Assembly: GCA_039720395.1 (NCBI GenBank) | Contig: CM077821.1 | Span: forward strand, 43,026,792-43,090,791 | Length of the DNA stretch: 64,000 bases | Source of the DNA: Liquidambar formosana | Lineage: Eukaryota; Streptophyta; Magnoliopsida; Saxifragales; Altingiaceae | Direction of reading: 5' to 3' | Shown: positions 36,338 through 49,267 of the stretch, in pieces | Numbering within the stretch: position 1 is the first letter of the stretch | Layout: the number at the start of each line of letters is the position of its first letter | Notes under the pieces: model-generated | Seen by the model: only the letters and a program-made list of their open reading frames with translations | Database searches by the model: none | Told to the model about the DNA's origin: nothing | Made by a program: the position numbers and the translations under genes

Positions 36338-39300
36338 CTAGTCAGATTTCTTCATTAGACTCAACAATACCCCAGCACTGAGAGTAGTAGCTACGAAACC
36401 CAGAGAAACCTCAGTTGATACATGATATCCTGCAGGAAGAGATGAGATATGCTGAATGAGATACGATACATTCTTATAATTGAGGATATGAGTAAGTACA
36501 CAAAAAATAAAAAATAAAAAACAAAATCTCCTTTGTTTTGAAAATAACTCACCAAAAAAATCTAGGATCATCTTAAACCCAATAAAACCCAGAACAACAC
36601 CAATGGACGGCTGATCAAGAAAAATAAATTTCTGTCAACATAAGTCCAAACTCATTAACATACAGCAATAACGAAGATGCAACATGAAGGGGAAAAAAAA
36701 AAATAGAGTTTGCCAAAAATTACCATAAGATGTTGAGAATGATCACCAATTCACCATATATATGATGTGACACAGAACTTACACCACATAAATAATAAAC
36801 TTTATTGTGAAAAGGAAAAACCAAAGAATATTTACATGAAGAAGCAATCTTGCCAATCAGCCTTGACGAATCTCCTAGCTAGCCCAACAAGTGAGCAGTG
36901 ATACTGTGACTAGCCAATTGCTTTGCCCATTATCCTAGTGAAATCCATGTCTTTTCTCCAGTCACTTTTGGTGGGACCTTTGATGTCAACAGGGCAGTGA
37001 TGCGGCCAACCAACGATGATAAAGGTGCAAGAACAAAGTCAAGTATTAAAGTAACTTGTCTTGTTCTATCAGATTGCAGGTGACAACATAATCTCTTCAC
37101 ACACTAATTTCAATTTGGCTCTTGGCCCAACTGATCAGATTTGCAAATGGTGCAACAGTGTTGACCAATCAAGTTCCCAGGCAGATACAAATTGGAAATG
37201 CACATTAAGTTTCTACTGATCACTTTTATTGACCATTTGAATGCTATAACAATAAATAAACTCTCAAAAGTTCTATGACAGGGCTAGAAATTCAACTTCC
37301 AATAATTATTCATTAGTTATGATGCAGGCAGATACAAGCCTTAAATGGGAGTTGTGAAACCTACATCACAACATATCCAGCAGAAAACCATGATATTAAA
37401 GTTTGATACCATAATTCTTCTGCTGGTCCATGAGAAAGATGGGAATAAAAGATCACCCAATCTGGGAAGTAGATTATGCATTCTATGATGATAACTCATT
37501 TTTAAGGCACTGTAGCTCATGCAATAACTACACAGTTTTACAACAGAACTAGTTTTTACAATTCTATTTTTAAACCACTGCTTCATCTATAATGTTTAAC
37601 ATATTTATTATTTTCCAGATCCCATGAGCATATGATTGGAAAACCATAATTCCGCTAATGGTTTTGCTGAATCCAGTGAGGGTCTGATTGGTACCCTGGA
37701 ATTGGAATTCACGTTCAGAATTGTAATTCCAATTCCAATTCCAATTCGTCAGAATTGGAATTAAGCCAGAATTACAATAAGTCTGATTCTGATGTTTGGA
37801 TGGCACAACGAAATTGAATTAGAAATTGTATTTCTAAATCCAATTCCAATTCCTATGTTTTGATGAATTAAAATGAATTCACTACAATTAGACAATGACT
37901 CGACTCTCTTCATCCATTGTTGTCCTAGGAAAAATAAAATGCAAACAGGTATCAAGTCTGCTATATAATAATCAAAACCAACAAAATCTGTCCAACAGAT
38001 CCAACTCAATGCCCCAAAAAATCCATCCATCACCAAAACAAAAGTACCCCATGCTCCAACCAAGCAAAAACATGAAGTTTTTCAGTGATTTCAAACATAT
38101 ACCCCAACCAAAATTGTAAAGTTTCGAAACCCAAAATCCATGAAGAAGTTAACCCAAACCATTTATCCAACACCAAAACCCACAATAAAAATTCACGGTG
38201 AATCCATAAAATCAAACCCTAACCATATTATTGTTTTGGCTGAGGAAACCCTAACCATATTAATCTCACATTTTGCATCAGCATCGTGAAAATGACATAT
38301 TTAGCATCCTATTAACATCTATATATATATATATATATATATATTCACACAGAGAGAGAGAGAAAGAGAGTCAGGCTGAGTTTGATCGAAGGAGAGCATC
38401 TTGGCTTGCAGTGATGGGTTGTAGGAACCCCAAAGACCAGAGAGTGAGAGACGGTTTAGTTGGAGAAGTGATGGGTGGTAGGAACCCAAACCCAGAGAGT
38501 GAAAAACACTTTTTGGCTTTTGGCTTGCTTTTTTCGGGATCCAGCGCTTTTCTTAACTCCATATGATAACTTACAATTCCGACCCCTTGCCCAAAGAATT
38601 GGTGGATGCACGTTTACGTTATATTTCAATTCCACAGAATAGTGTGACGGAATCTAAATTTCAATTCTTTTGGGCCACCAATTGGTAGAATTAGAATTGA
38701 GAAGCCTAATTCCAAATCCAAGGCCTAATTCCACATCCAATTTCCGACATCCAGTCGGGCCCTAAGATTCCCTGCCACATATTTAGTGGATGAAGCAGAT
38801 TCTTTGGTGGATATAGCAGTGCCCTATCTAATTCACATTAAATACAATCCTAATATAAATCAAAGGGCTATCTAAGCCCCTAACCAGTAACTTCTATCCT
38901 CAAAAACTAGCTAAACACCATCAGTTGAAATTGAATCCTATGGCATCCAATAAATGGCCAACAATCATTCAAAAATTATACCTGTGGATTTATCTTTCAT
39001 TGTATGGTCCATTTGTTTTCTATTTTTTTCTCATTTATGTTACATTTGTTAACATTAAATGGGAGATCTTGAGGGTTAAGCTTGATGCCTAGAGGATTAT
39101 GCCACGTTTGGAATTTGTAATGTTCATCTCATGCCCTCACCTTTTAAAATTGCCTTCAAGTTTTAAGGGAATCATTTCTACACCTTCAAGCAATCTCTAG
39201 AGTGGAATAAAAGAGCATAAGAAGTCTAATTTTTTTTCCTGAAGAACCCACCCTTGATATATAAGAATAGGAGTAAGAGGCTGGCATTATATCATATTAA

Positions 39301-39666
39301 GCTTCAGAATGCATCCATTCTAAGAAAGCAGCAACCCTTAGCAGCAAAATAAATAAATAAATAAACATATGTGATAAACCTATGCATCACACACAGGTAT
39401 TCATATTACCTCATTTCATGCAAGTACGCAATTTTTTATTTTTTAAAGTAAAAGGGGGTGCATGATTGGGACCTAGAACGGCCAATAGTTGAGTAACCAG
39501 CAGTAATTGTGCAGCAAGCATCATAAATTCAGATTAAGCAACTCGATCCCTCACCTGTAAATACTCCAAATCAGACATACTTTCAGAAATTAGTGTATAT
39601 AGCGACCTTAAACCTGCATTGGGCAGATATATAATCAATTAGTCTTACCCAAATAAAACAAACACT

Positions 39667-39702
<36 letters not shown>

Positions 39703-42700
39703 CTATTCTAAGGGTCGACTTCAGATTGCTATTAAAAGGTGTCTTTGAGTCAACCAGGAGATTGTTTAATAGCATAAAAATAAGGGCTCTGATATAGCAA
39801 AGGATCAAATTAAATATGTAGAATTATGTGCTTTTTTTTTTCTTTTTCTTTTTTGATAATGTAGAATTATGTGCCTTTGAAGAGGTCATATTCCAGAATA
39901 AGCAGGCACCTAAAATTAGTAGCCAAAAATATTAGAGTACTTCTAAATCATCCTACACAATAATGAATGGCATACAACTTCTTGAGAAAAATAAATAATT
40001 CTGCTTGAAGAAATATAATGCGCATTTTTTTCAAACTCCCAAATATAAACTACATGAGAATTAAAAAAAGGGAAAAAAAAAAAAAAGAATTACCCAAGAT
40101 GGCAAAGAAATTAGATGTAAAAACTACGAAAGGATCTCGTGTTACACCAAAAACTGCTGGTATTGAGTCAACCTGCAGAAATTGAAGGATTTCTAAAATT
40201 TCTTTTTACCAGAAAAAGCAATGCACTCTAAAGTATATATGCCAGATGTTGAAAACTAAAAAGGATAACCTACCGCAAATGCAATATCACTGAGCTCAAT
40301 AACTGCTACCGTGAGAAGTAAAGGTGTGGCCTGCCCAAAATGTTTGACGCCTGTTAGAAATCAAGTAAAAATTAATCTCTCATGGTTAATGATGTTTAAA
40401 TTTTCTGTGAGTCAAAAGATGCCACATGCTAGTCCAGAAAATGGTTTAACCCATTTCATTGAGATTAGCCTATTTATATATTCAGTATTCTGAACATACG
40501 TAGTAGTATTACCAGTAGCTAGAGCAAGATGTTAAAATGTTTCACATATTCTCATCGACTTACTTTCCACACACCATCTTGAATCGTTATGAATCGATCC
40601 CCATCGTAACTAGCTGCAACATGAATGAGGGACAGTGGGAGAGGATTAGAATATTGGACCACAACAGCAGCTTGTGTAAAATCAGATAGAATTACAACAC
40701 CAACTTTATTTGAAATCCACCAACAACATAACTCTTTCTAGCAATTCGCTTTTGTCAATTCAATACCCCCCCCCCCCCAACCCCAAAAAAAAAAAAAAAA
40801 AAAAAGGAAAGAAAGAAAGCTCTCCAGAAGTCCATCAATATTTCCCGTCATAGTAATTGCCTTAAATGTGGAATTCAGTTCTACTTCAGGGATTTAAGTA
40901 CTAGCAATCTAATCCGTAAGAAGCAACAAGAATAAAGTGTTCTCAACTGTTTGGACATAGTATTATTTGTACCCAGTTCTCTTTATGTAGACCTCAGCAG
41001 GTTAAAAAGGGGAACACACTAGCTAATTCATTACTGTAATTGTATTTTTGATTTCTAATTCAAAAGATGACCAAGATCACAAGGTTCTATGTGTTCTCTC
41101 CAGTCATGTTCATGAGGACATTCTTTAAGCTTAATGTAAGATGTTCTTAAAAATGTGTGTGAATGTGTAAGACTGATGACTACATAACCGCATCACATCG
41201 GGTGAAGCAACTTAATAATTCCTCCTGTTATTATAAGTACCGAAAAGCTCAAATAGTTCATGAATGTTGAAAAATTCTAGTAACCATGAAAACTGTATAT
41301 CAGAAGTCAGAACTCAGGATTAAGAATTAAAAATGAAAAAAGAGAGGGACAGAAAGTTACGAGTGACTGGGATAAAGTTCTGGCATGTCTTCACAAAAAA
41401 ATTGTTGGACAGGTCGGTATCCTCTTCATCATCACCAAACAACTATTAAAAAATAAAGGAAAAATATGAGTGATTATAAAACTAAGTTTTTATGAGAACA
41501 AAAATTTTCATCAGCTTAAATGAACAAATGAAGAAGGAGAACATCAATGCCATGAAAAGAAAATTCATCAAGCACCTCAACCTCAGAACTTATCAGTCAG
41601 GTAGGCATGTCATATAAAATTATAAACTCAAATTACATAGGATATAAACCCAAATGTACGCCACAGCAGTATTAAATCAGATGGGTTACAGGATTGAAAA
41701 AGCAACAAATAAAATGGCACAAAAAGGTTATATAGCACCATTGAGAAAAGTGAATCCACCTTGAATGATGAGTATAGGAGTATTGCAGCCAGAAGTAGGT
41801 TTACCGCTTCAAACCTCTAAAACAGCAACAAATAAAATTTTCAGCAAAAAATATAAAAAATGAAAAACATAGATGTACATTGTTAAAATGAAAAATTTTC
41901 AGAACAAACAGCACGAAAAAACTAAAAAAACCTGAAGGGTGGCTGTTCCAAGAAGTATTATTGACAAACGAAAGATAACTGCCCCAGCAATACCGTAGGA
42001 AAGCACTCGACTCTATATTTCAACATCATTAAAATTTATATCAACATAAACTGGCATTAAATGGCTTTGTTAATAAATAAAATATATATGAATATCAACA
42101 AGTTCTATGAAATATGCGTACCTAGAGGACCAGAATGGCATATTATCAAACTAAAAGGTACAAAAGATTATAAAGCACCTGATACATGATTGGCACTTTG
42201 AAGTACTTGAAAATCAAAACGAAGACAAATAAATTGTCCACCGACAAACTTTGCTCCAGTAAATACCTGAAAATAATCCATAACAGTCAATGTGATAGAA
42301 AAAGGCTGTCCTCAAAGAAATGGAAAAATCAGTTAAAATTAGAAAAAGAAAATATATCTTAAAATCATGGAATTGAAACAGATATAGCTATTTTCATAGG
42401 TCTTGCACTTCATTGTTAATTTTATAATTGTGTTTTTTGGCAAGTAGATAGCTTTCTCAAAACACCCACTCCTCTTTCTCTTCCCTTCTTTTCTTGTTTT
42501 GTACATCTGTGGACATTTTTATGAAGTTACTCTTTATCTTTGAAAAAAATAACATAAAGGGACCAAAACTAAGGATGATAACTCCCTATCTAAACCTATG
42601 AGGCTATGCCTAATAAACATGGTTTAAAGTCTCGTCTGAGATGGACGAGATCTCGCCGGGTAAACCCGGTCTCATTCAAGGGTGAGACAATATCTGAGAA

Positions 42701-44921
42701 TGAATCAAATCAAGTATATAATAGGGTCTTATTTTGAAAAAAAATGAAATCTTAATGAATGCCTATTGATCAAAACGTATACTTGATCATTGATATGTTA
42801 TATTTATTTGTCTTATTTGGGATTATTTTAGGTATCTAAAACCTAATTATAGTGTATTTTCAAGTTTGCGCTAGGGCGTGTTTCGATATTTTTGACCATA
42901 TTATGTGTACCAAGTTATTTGTTTTGCTTATTTAATGGTTCCAATATGATTTTCCTATTTTTTCTGATTTTTCTATAATTTTTTTGAATTTTTTAAAACA
43001 TTATTTAATGAGTAAAGTTACATCTTGCCCGAAACGCAACGACGACCGAGACTAAGACTTTGAACCAGTCCAGCAGGAGGGAGGCTTTGACATGAACACC
43101 TAACAGGGACTGAAGGAGAGGGTGGCCATAAAAGCACCTAGAATAACGTGACAATTGCCTAGTTTACCCCCCAAATTTTGCTTCCCTTGAGCCATGGGAT
43201 TTTGATTCTAGCCACCTACGCATCATCCTTCGGAGATAGGCCGAAAGCACTAATGTTCTCAAAATCGCACATTTCACCAAATACATGTGTTTACTATCTC
43301 GAATTACACACTGCAAATGTCCTTCAATAAAACTAAGTCTATAATAAATTACTAAAATTAAACACTTGAAAAGTAGCAAGAAAGTTTCTGATTTATGCAG
43401 ACTGGTGCTTGTGCATACCCAGCAAAGAATTCAGATGCCTTGCCAACTCCATCTTTCAAACCCAAACCAACACCAAATGCCACCGCTGTGCACACCTAAA
43501 ATTATCAAAGACTACGTTGAATTTAATCTCGGGAATGAAGGAACAAATAATTCATATAGATAAAGATTAATGTGCTGGAGGTACTCACACACAAAACAAC
43601 GGTTCTAATTGAGGATGTATGATTTTTTTCATGCCGCTGGGGTTTTTCTTCTAGATTGCCAACAGAAGTGGGAGTATGTAAGGTCTCTGCATTGTTAATG
43701 CCGTCGTATGATCTAAAACTGTTACTCTCTCCTTCTGCAAAGATGTTTCAGCTGCACACTATAATCAACCATAACTAAAGAAGCTGCTTGAATTTAAAAC
43801 ATTTTATGAGTCCGACACATCATCCATAGAATTACCATTTGGAAAATTACTGGCAACGTTCAGAAATTTGAATAATGCATATGACAATAGTACTGAACCA
43901 AACTTACCAATTGATGAACGCCAATGTCAACTCATAGAACCAATAACAAACAAAATCAACAACAATTATATAACTTTACAACTGCAAACTGGTAATAGTA
44001 TAATTAAATTTGCAACACGAGTCATATACGTGTGTATGTGCACATGTGTACATAAAAGATTCTGGATTTTGGTGGGGAATGAAGAGCGACTCACAACAGC
44101 AGCGGCTGCGAGCTTGATGCAAAAGGACACGGTCCTTGTTGGTTCAAAACTTGATATAAGAGTAACATATAGAATCCAAAATGCAACCAATAAAATTAGA
44201 ATTGGAACCTGCTTTTTAACGTCAATTGCATTCCTTATAAGTTTTTTTATACAATCGCTAGAATCCACCCTTACCCCTAACATCAACAAATGGGTACCAA
44301 GGATTCTCCATAAGCTTGAACCTGAGATCACTCATTCAACAAATGGGTATCAATTGCATTCTAGCATTCTTCATAAGTTGAAAAACCAAATTTTGACACT
44401 ACAAAAACGAAGATTAAATGTCTGAAAAATTAGCCATTGTAGTGCCCTATTATAAGATAATTGCTGAAAACAGCTTCCAAAAAGCTGAATTACCCACAAT
44501 GATGCTTCCCTCAATTATAATCCAGAGCTCTAACTTAAAAACTTGCGGTTAGATTTGTAAAATGTCATTAAATTTTAGATTTACTTTGGAAATTAATATT
44601 TTTCACCTGATGTAGATAAATCGTCCTCCTGTTCGGTTCCTCTTGAGCAGGTGATTTGACAATAATGGGTTCGATGCCGATGACGCACTGCAAATACAGA
44701 ATCAAATAGATAGAAAAACCATGATTCACACACACACATATATATATATAGAGAGAGAGAGAGGCACCTGCGTAGAAGGGAGGAGTGTGGGAGCGAGTGA
44801 ATTGAACCCTGGTCCATTTGGGAAGAAGAAATGGTCGAGAGATTGGGGAGATTTTATACAAGGATGAATCGAATTTGAAAGGAGTTTGGACAACGTTGTG
44901 CATGACTGAAGCTAATCCCAT
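36338..44921 (-). CDS. TERC: Chloroplast TerC-family integral membrane protein
   Basis: Fourteen exons: 44768-44921, 44607-44687, 43589-43734, 43419-43495, 42179-42266, 41932-42012, 41760-41816, 41361-41442, 40564-40613, 40274-40330, 40094-40172, 39555-39613, 36553-36610 and 36338-36429. They total 1161 nt, or 386 residues, close to the Arabidopsis TerC/PDE149 length as remembered. The N-terminus (about 1-70) is rich in Ser, Arg and hydroxylated residues and poor in acid, like a plastid transit peptide. About eight hydrophobic segments follow. The TerC signature acids are visible in LSVDNLFVF (D163) and [17 protein letters not shown] (D287, D293). Arabidopsis TerC is needed for thylakoid biogenesis and membrane-protein insertion (family knowledge); its bacterial relatives are linked to tellurite resistance and metal handling. 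The intron before exon 13 is 2.9 kb and carries a transposon. Confidence 0.96.
37680..38765. mobile_element. 1.1-kb non-autonomous element in TerC intron
   Basis: The left end AGGGTCTGATTGGTAC and the right end, whose complement reads AGGGCCCGACTGGATG, match at most positions. Both ends carry CCAATTCC-type repeats. The interior is less AT-rich and includes a gene-like stretch and a short tandem duplication (GTGATGGG...AGGAACCC at 38412 and 38469). No target duplication was identified. Confidence 0.5.
39669..39702. repeat. (AC)n microsatellite in TerC intron
   Basis: About 16 uninterrupted AC units. Confidence 0.9.
40767..40805. repeat. C-run/A-run tract in TerC intron
   Basis: About 14 C, then AACCCC, then about 24 A, in the intron between exons 8 and 9. 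Confidence 0.9.
42621..43070. mobile_element. Degenerate transposon with GGTTTAAAGTCT termini, in TerC intron
   Basis: The left end GGTTTAAAGTCTCGTCTGAG and the right end AGACTAAGACTTTGAACC are imperfect inverted repeats. The first 60 bp are rich in GAGA/TCTC palindromes. No target duplication is clear. Confidence 0.45.
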
Positions 44922-44930
44922 AGCTTCAGA

Positions 44931-44943
<13 letters not shown>

Positions 44944-44975
<32 letters not shown>
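44944..44975. repeat. GA/CT microsatellite upstream of the TerC start
   Basis: (GA)n on the plus strand, hence CT-rich in the sense of the gene. It starts 23 bp upstream of the ATG and is probably in the 5'UTR. Confidence 0.8.
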
Positions 44976-44981
<6 letters not shown>

Positions 44982-45238
44982 GGGGGTATGAAATGAAATT
45001 CAAAAGGAGAGAGGGAAAGGAATTGAAGGGCTTTCTCAGGCTTGTGCCTTATATTCTTATCCACAGGCACTCGACTACATGAAACGAAATGATAGGAGAG
45101 TGAGAAATCTTCGCTGACTGATGAGTAAAAGCAACCAATTGGGGAAAATTACGCTTTGGTCAGTGCGTCCCAAACTAATACCAGAATCAAGTTGGTAGTC
45201 CATTTGTTGCAAGGAGGGGAGGGGAGGGGGGTCCACCT

Positions 45239-45297
45239 GGTGCCGTCGTGTTATGGGAAAATAGGGACCCCCCCGGTGCCGTCGTGTTATGGGAAAA
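45239..45297. repeat. Two 36-bp tandem units upstream of TerC
   Basis: GGTGCCGTCGTGTTATGGGA recurs at a 36-bp period (45239 and 45275), flanked by G-runs and C-runs. Confidence 0.8.
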
Positions 45298-45510
45298 AGG
45301 GAATATGGCGGAGCTTTTATTTTGGTCTGCAGACAGTGGGGGTCTGTTTGGCGGCGTGGGGGGTTAAAGGAGATGGAATAACTATTCGGGTAAATTACAG
45401 GAAAATCTCTCCACAAAACTTAGTTTTTTTTTTTTATTTAAAATTTGTAATCTGTTTCGTATGAAGAATGGAAAGGTGTTAATGGTACGAAGAATGGATT
45501 TTTTATATCA

Positions 45511-47645
45511 GGAAGGGAGACCCACTTTTATTTCTATGTACCTTTCTGTATGGAAAGAAAGAAAAGATAACGGGAAGAAAAGAGAAAGAATTAGTGAATA
45601 ATTTTACAATTTTACTCATAAATGATTAAAGTATAATTTGAAGCTTATCACCGATAACTTAAATTGATATGAGGGTAAGTATGTCTTTTTAAACTAAAGG
45701 TTGGTCTTTTCCCTTTCTAATCAACTTAAAAGTTAGTAGATTAGGAAAAATTAAAAATAGAGGATTTATCATATCTCTCCTCTTTTCATCTTTTCTTCTT
45801 ACTCTTGCCAAACATGAAGGTAAGTTTTCTAAAAAAAAAATTGTTGATGATGAGATGCTAGAATTTAAGAGGATAAATTAATTGTTAGTTGAAAGGATGA
45901 GTCATTTCGAGAGGTTGTCCAAGGCAATGATGTGCAAAAATTTGTGTGAAACAGAATCCAATGTTTCTTTTTCCTACTTTTTTGCTAAAAATGAATTGAA
46001 AATACGTACACACCTTTTCATGCATAACTTTTGCTAATGATTCTTAATTTTAAGGGTAAATTGCATTTTAGGAATCTAAAGTTTGGATCAAGTTTTACTT
46101 TAGAGTATAAATTTAAATTGCGTCAATTCAGTAATCGAATTATTAATTGAATTGCAATTTAGGGCCTATTGTCAAAATTTTCTATATTATCTATACTTTT
46201 CCCATTTTTATGAGTTTAAAAACCCTATTTTACTCCAATCAACAACTAATAAATTTTTATATCTTAACCAGATTTGAATCAGTCTTATTTTCATTCTCTT
46301 TCTATATTATCTCTATCAACATTTAATAAACATATTTTCTATCTACAAAACACAAATTTGATGGTAGAGTAATTCAAATCTGGTTAAAATATAAAAGTTT
46401 ATCAAAATGTTTAAATAGGAGTAAAATAGGGTTTTTAAACCCATAAAAAGGGCAAAATAGATATAATATTGAAAATTTTGACGACAGGCCCCAAATTGCA
46501 ACTCAACTAATAATTCAGGTACTGAATTGACGCAATTTAAATTTTGAACCCTAAAGTGAAACTGAACTTAAACAAGCCCCAAAGGAAGGAAGACCCTCTT
46601 TTATTTCTATGTACCTTTCTATATGGTAAGAAATAAAAGATAATGAAAAGAAAGGAGAAAGTATTAATGAATAATTTTACAATTTTACTCATAAATGATT
46701 AAATCATAACTTGAAGTCTATCACCGATAACTTAAATTGATATGAGGATAAGTACGTCTTCTAAACTAAAGTTTGGTCTTTTCCCTTTCCAATCAACTTA
46801 AAAGTTGGTAGATTAGGAAAAATTAAAAATGGAGGATTTATCATATCTCTCCTCTCTCATCTTTTCTTTTTACTCTTGCCAAACATGAAGGTAAGCTTTC
46901 TAAAGAAAAAATTGTTGATGATGAGATGCTAGAATTTAAGAGGATAATTAATTGTTAGTTGAAAGAATGAGTCATTTCAAGAGGTTGTCCAAGGCAATAA
47001 TGTGCAAGAAATATGTGTGAAACAGTATTCGATGTTTTCTTTTTCCTACTTTTTTGCTAAAAATGAATTGAAAATACATACAAACCTTTGCATGCATAAC
47101 TTTTGTTGATGATTCTTAATTTTAAGGGTAAATTGCATTTATGGTCTAAAGTTTGAGTTAAGTTTCACTTTAGGGTTCAAAATTTAAATTGCGTCAATTC
47201 AGTAACTAAATTATTAATTAAGTTGCAATTTGGAGCTTATTGTCAAAATTTTATATATCATCTCTACTTTACCATTTTTATGTGTTTAAAAATCATATTT
47301 AACCCCTATTAACAACTGATAAATTTTTATATCTTAACCAAATTTGAATCAGTTTTATCTTCGTTCTCTTTTTATATTACCTCTATCAACATCTAATAAA
47401 CTTTTATATTTTTCATCTACAAAACACAAATTTGACGGTAGAGTAATTCAGATCTGGTTAAAATATAAAGATTTATTAAATTTTGAAATAGGAGTAAAAT
47501 ATGGTTTTCGAACCCATAAAAAACACAAAATAGAGATAATATTGAAAATTTTGAGGACAGACCTCAAATTGCAACTCGACAATAATTCGGGTATTGAATT
47601 GACGCGATTTAAATTTTGGATTTTAAAGTAAAACTTAACGCAAAC
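45511..47645. repeat. 1.07-kb tandem duplication of non-coding DNA
   Basis: Copy 1 (45511 to about 46570) and copy 2 (about 46584-47645) align throughout with an offset of 1072-1073 bp. For example, TTTCTATGTACC is at 45531 and 46604, and TTGACGC is near 46528 and 47599. Each copy contains an internal fold-back unit bounded by GGGTAAATTGCATTT (46055 and 47127) and a complementary AATTTAAATTGCGTCAATTC / GAATTGACGCAATTTAAATT pair. Confidence 0.85.
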
Positions 47646-48621
47646 TTTGGACTCTTAAGTGCAATTTACTCTAATTTTAATCTCTAATTTATTTCACTAA
47701 AAATAAGATAATTACTGCATCAACACATGAGGTTTTTTTGGTATTTTCAATATGCATGCCACAACAATAGCTATTCGATTAAAGAAATATGGGGAAATTA
47801 GCAATAACCCCTATTAGGGGACTGCTTTTAACAAAAAACCCACCATAAGATTTCTTAACTCCAAAACCCCTTTTTAAAAGATTCTTTGAGCAAAAGGAAA
47901 TATTTTTTTGAAAATAACTGTTTTAACCTTTTATATTTACAACCCAATTCATTTACGGGAATAAGGGAAGGGGAAAGAGAGAGAGGGGAGAGGAGTGGTA
48001 GCAACGGTTGATGAGGAGAGGCGATAATAGCTATGAAGATCTAGTTTTAAGGAAGAATAAGAAAAAGAAGCGGATGAAGTAGTAGAAAAAGAAGAATGGG
48101 AGGGGAGGCATTCAAGTATAGTATCAGATCTAAAAAAGTAGATCAACCTTCTTCTTCGACAACGACCGAACTTCTCAGACCACCATCCCGGATGTCATCG
48201 TCATCATCATCTTCTTCTTCTTCTTCTTCTTTAAACTCCATATTTGGGCTGGTTTATTTATTTATTATTATTTTTTTGTGTCTTTGTTTGAAACTTCAGA
48301 TATGTTAATTTTTGGGGTGTATGATTTGTTTGGAAAAACTTTTTGACTATTTTTTTTATTCCAACAGTATATTGGTACTGTTGCACACTATTTTTTGTAA
48401 CAGTGCGATTTGTAGTTGTGTTTTTTAAGATAGAACAGTATGCTATTACTGTGTAATTACCATTTTCGAACAGTATATTGGTGCTGTTGCACACTATTTT
48501 TTGGAAAAGTGCGATTTGTTTCGCTAAAAGTATCATGTAAGTATCTATAGTACTATTTTGAGTTTTTTTTTTCCTTGGAATTTATATTTTTTTGTTTCAA
48601 ATAGTATGATGATACTGTTAC

Positions 48622-49267
48622 TAGGGCTGCAAACGAGCCGAGTCGAGCCGAGCTTTGGAGTGTTTAAGCTCGGCTCAGTTAAAAGCTTGTTTATTTATAA
48701 ACGAGCCGAGCTTTAAACGAGCTTAATTTATTGTGCTCAAGCTCGACTCATTAAGATTTAAAAAAACTCAGGCTCGGTTCGACTCGACTCGTTTAACTAA
48801 ACAAGCCGAGCTCAAGCTCGAGCTCATGTTCAAGATTGGTTTGATCTTGTGAATGTGAGTTTTAAACATTAAGATAAAGTTCATAAACCTTAAAAATATT
48901 CATTGGAGAAATACAAGATATAACTACTAAGGAAGTATTATATATTTCATGTTAATTGGTCTACTCAGCAAAGAGAAGTCAAAAATAAATTAGGGTATTT
49001 ATATAAATCCCTTAATGAGCCTACTAATAAGATATTTTACGAGCCTTTAGCGAGCTTATTTGCGAGCCTATTCACGAGCCCTTAACAAGTTTGTTCACAA
49101 ACATAAACGGGCCGAGCTATGGTCTGCTCAAGCTTGGCTCGTTTAATAAACGAGCTTAGTATTCAAGCTCAGGCTTGGCTCATTTATTAATCGAACGAAC
49201 TCGAACGAGTTTTTATCGAGTTTGTTTACGAGTTGTTCACGAACGGCTCAGTTCATTTGCGGCCCTA
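48622..49267. mobile_element. hAT-like element (646 bp)
   Basis: The ends TAGGGCTGCAAACGAGCC and TTCATTTGCGGCCCTA are inverted. The flanking 8-mers ACTGTTAC (48614-48621) and ACTGTCAC (49268-49275) match at 7 of 8, which fits an 8-bp hAT duplication. The interior is filled with GAGCCGAGC / GCTCGGCTC type repeats near both ends. Confidence 0.85.

Noticed and set aside
43868..44425. 185-codon plus-strand ORF within the TerC gene
   Set aside because: It lies wholly in a TerC intron on the opposite strand, is AT-rich and carries no domain motifs.
36338..44921. Possible bacterial origin by recent transfer, since TerC is a bacterial family
   Set aside because: Thirteen plant-type introns, a transit peptide and known nuclear TerC genes in all green plants point to an old plastid-lineage gene.
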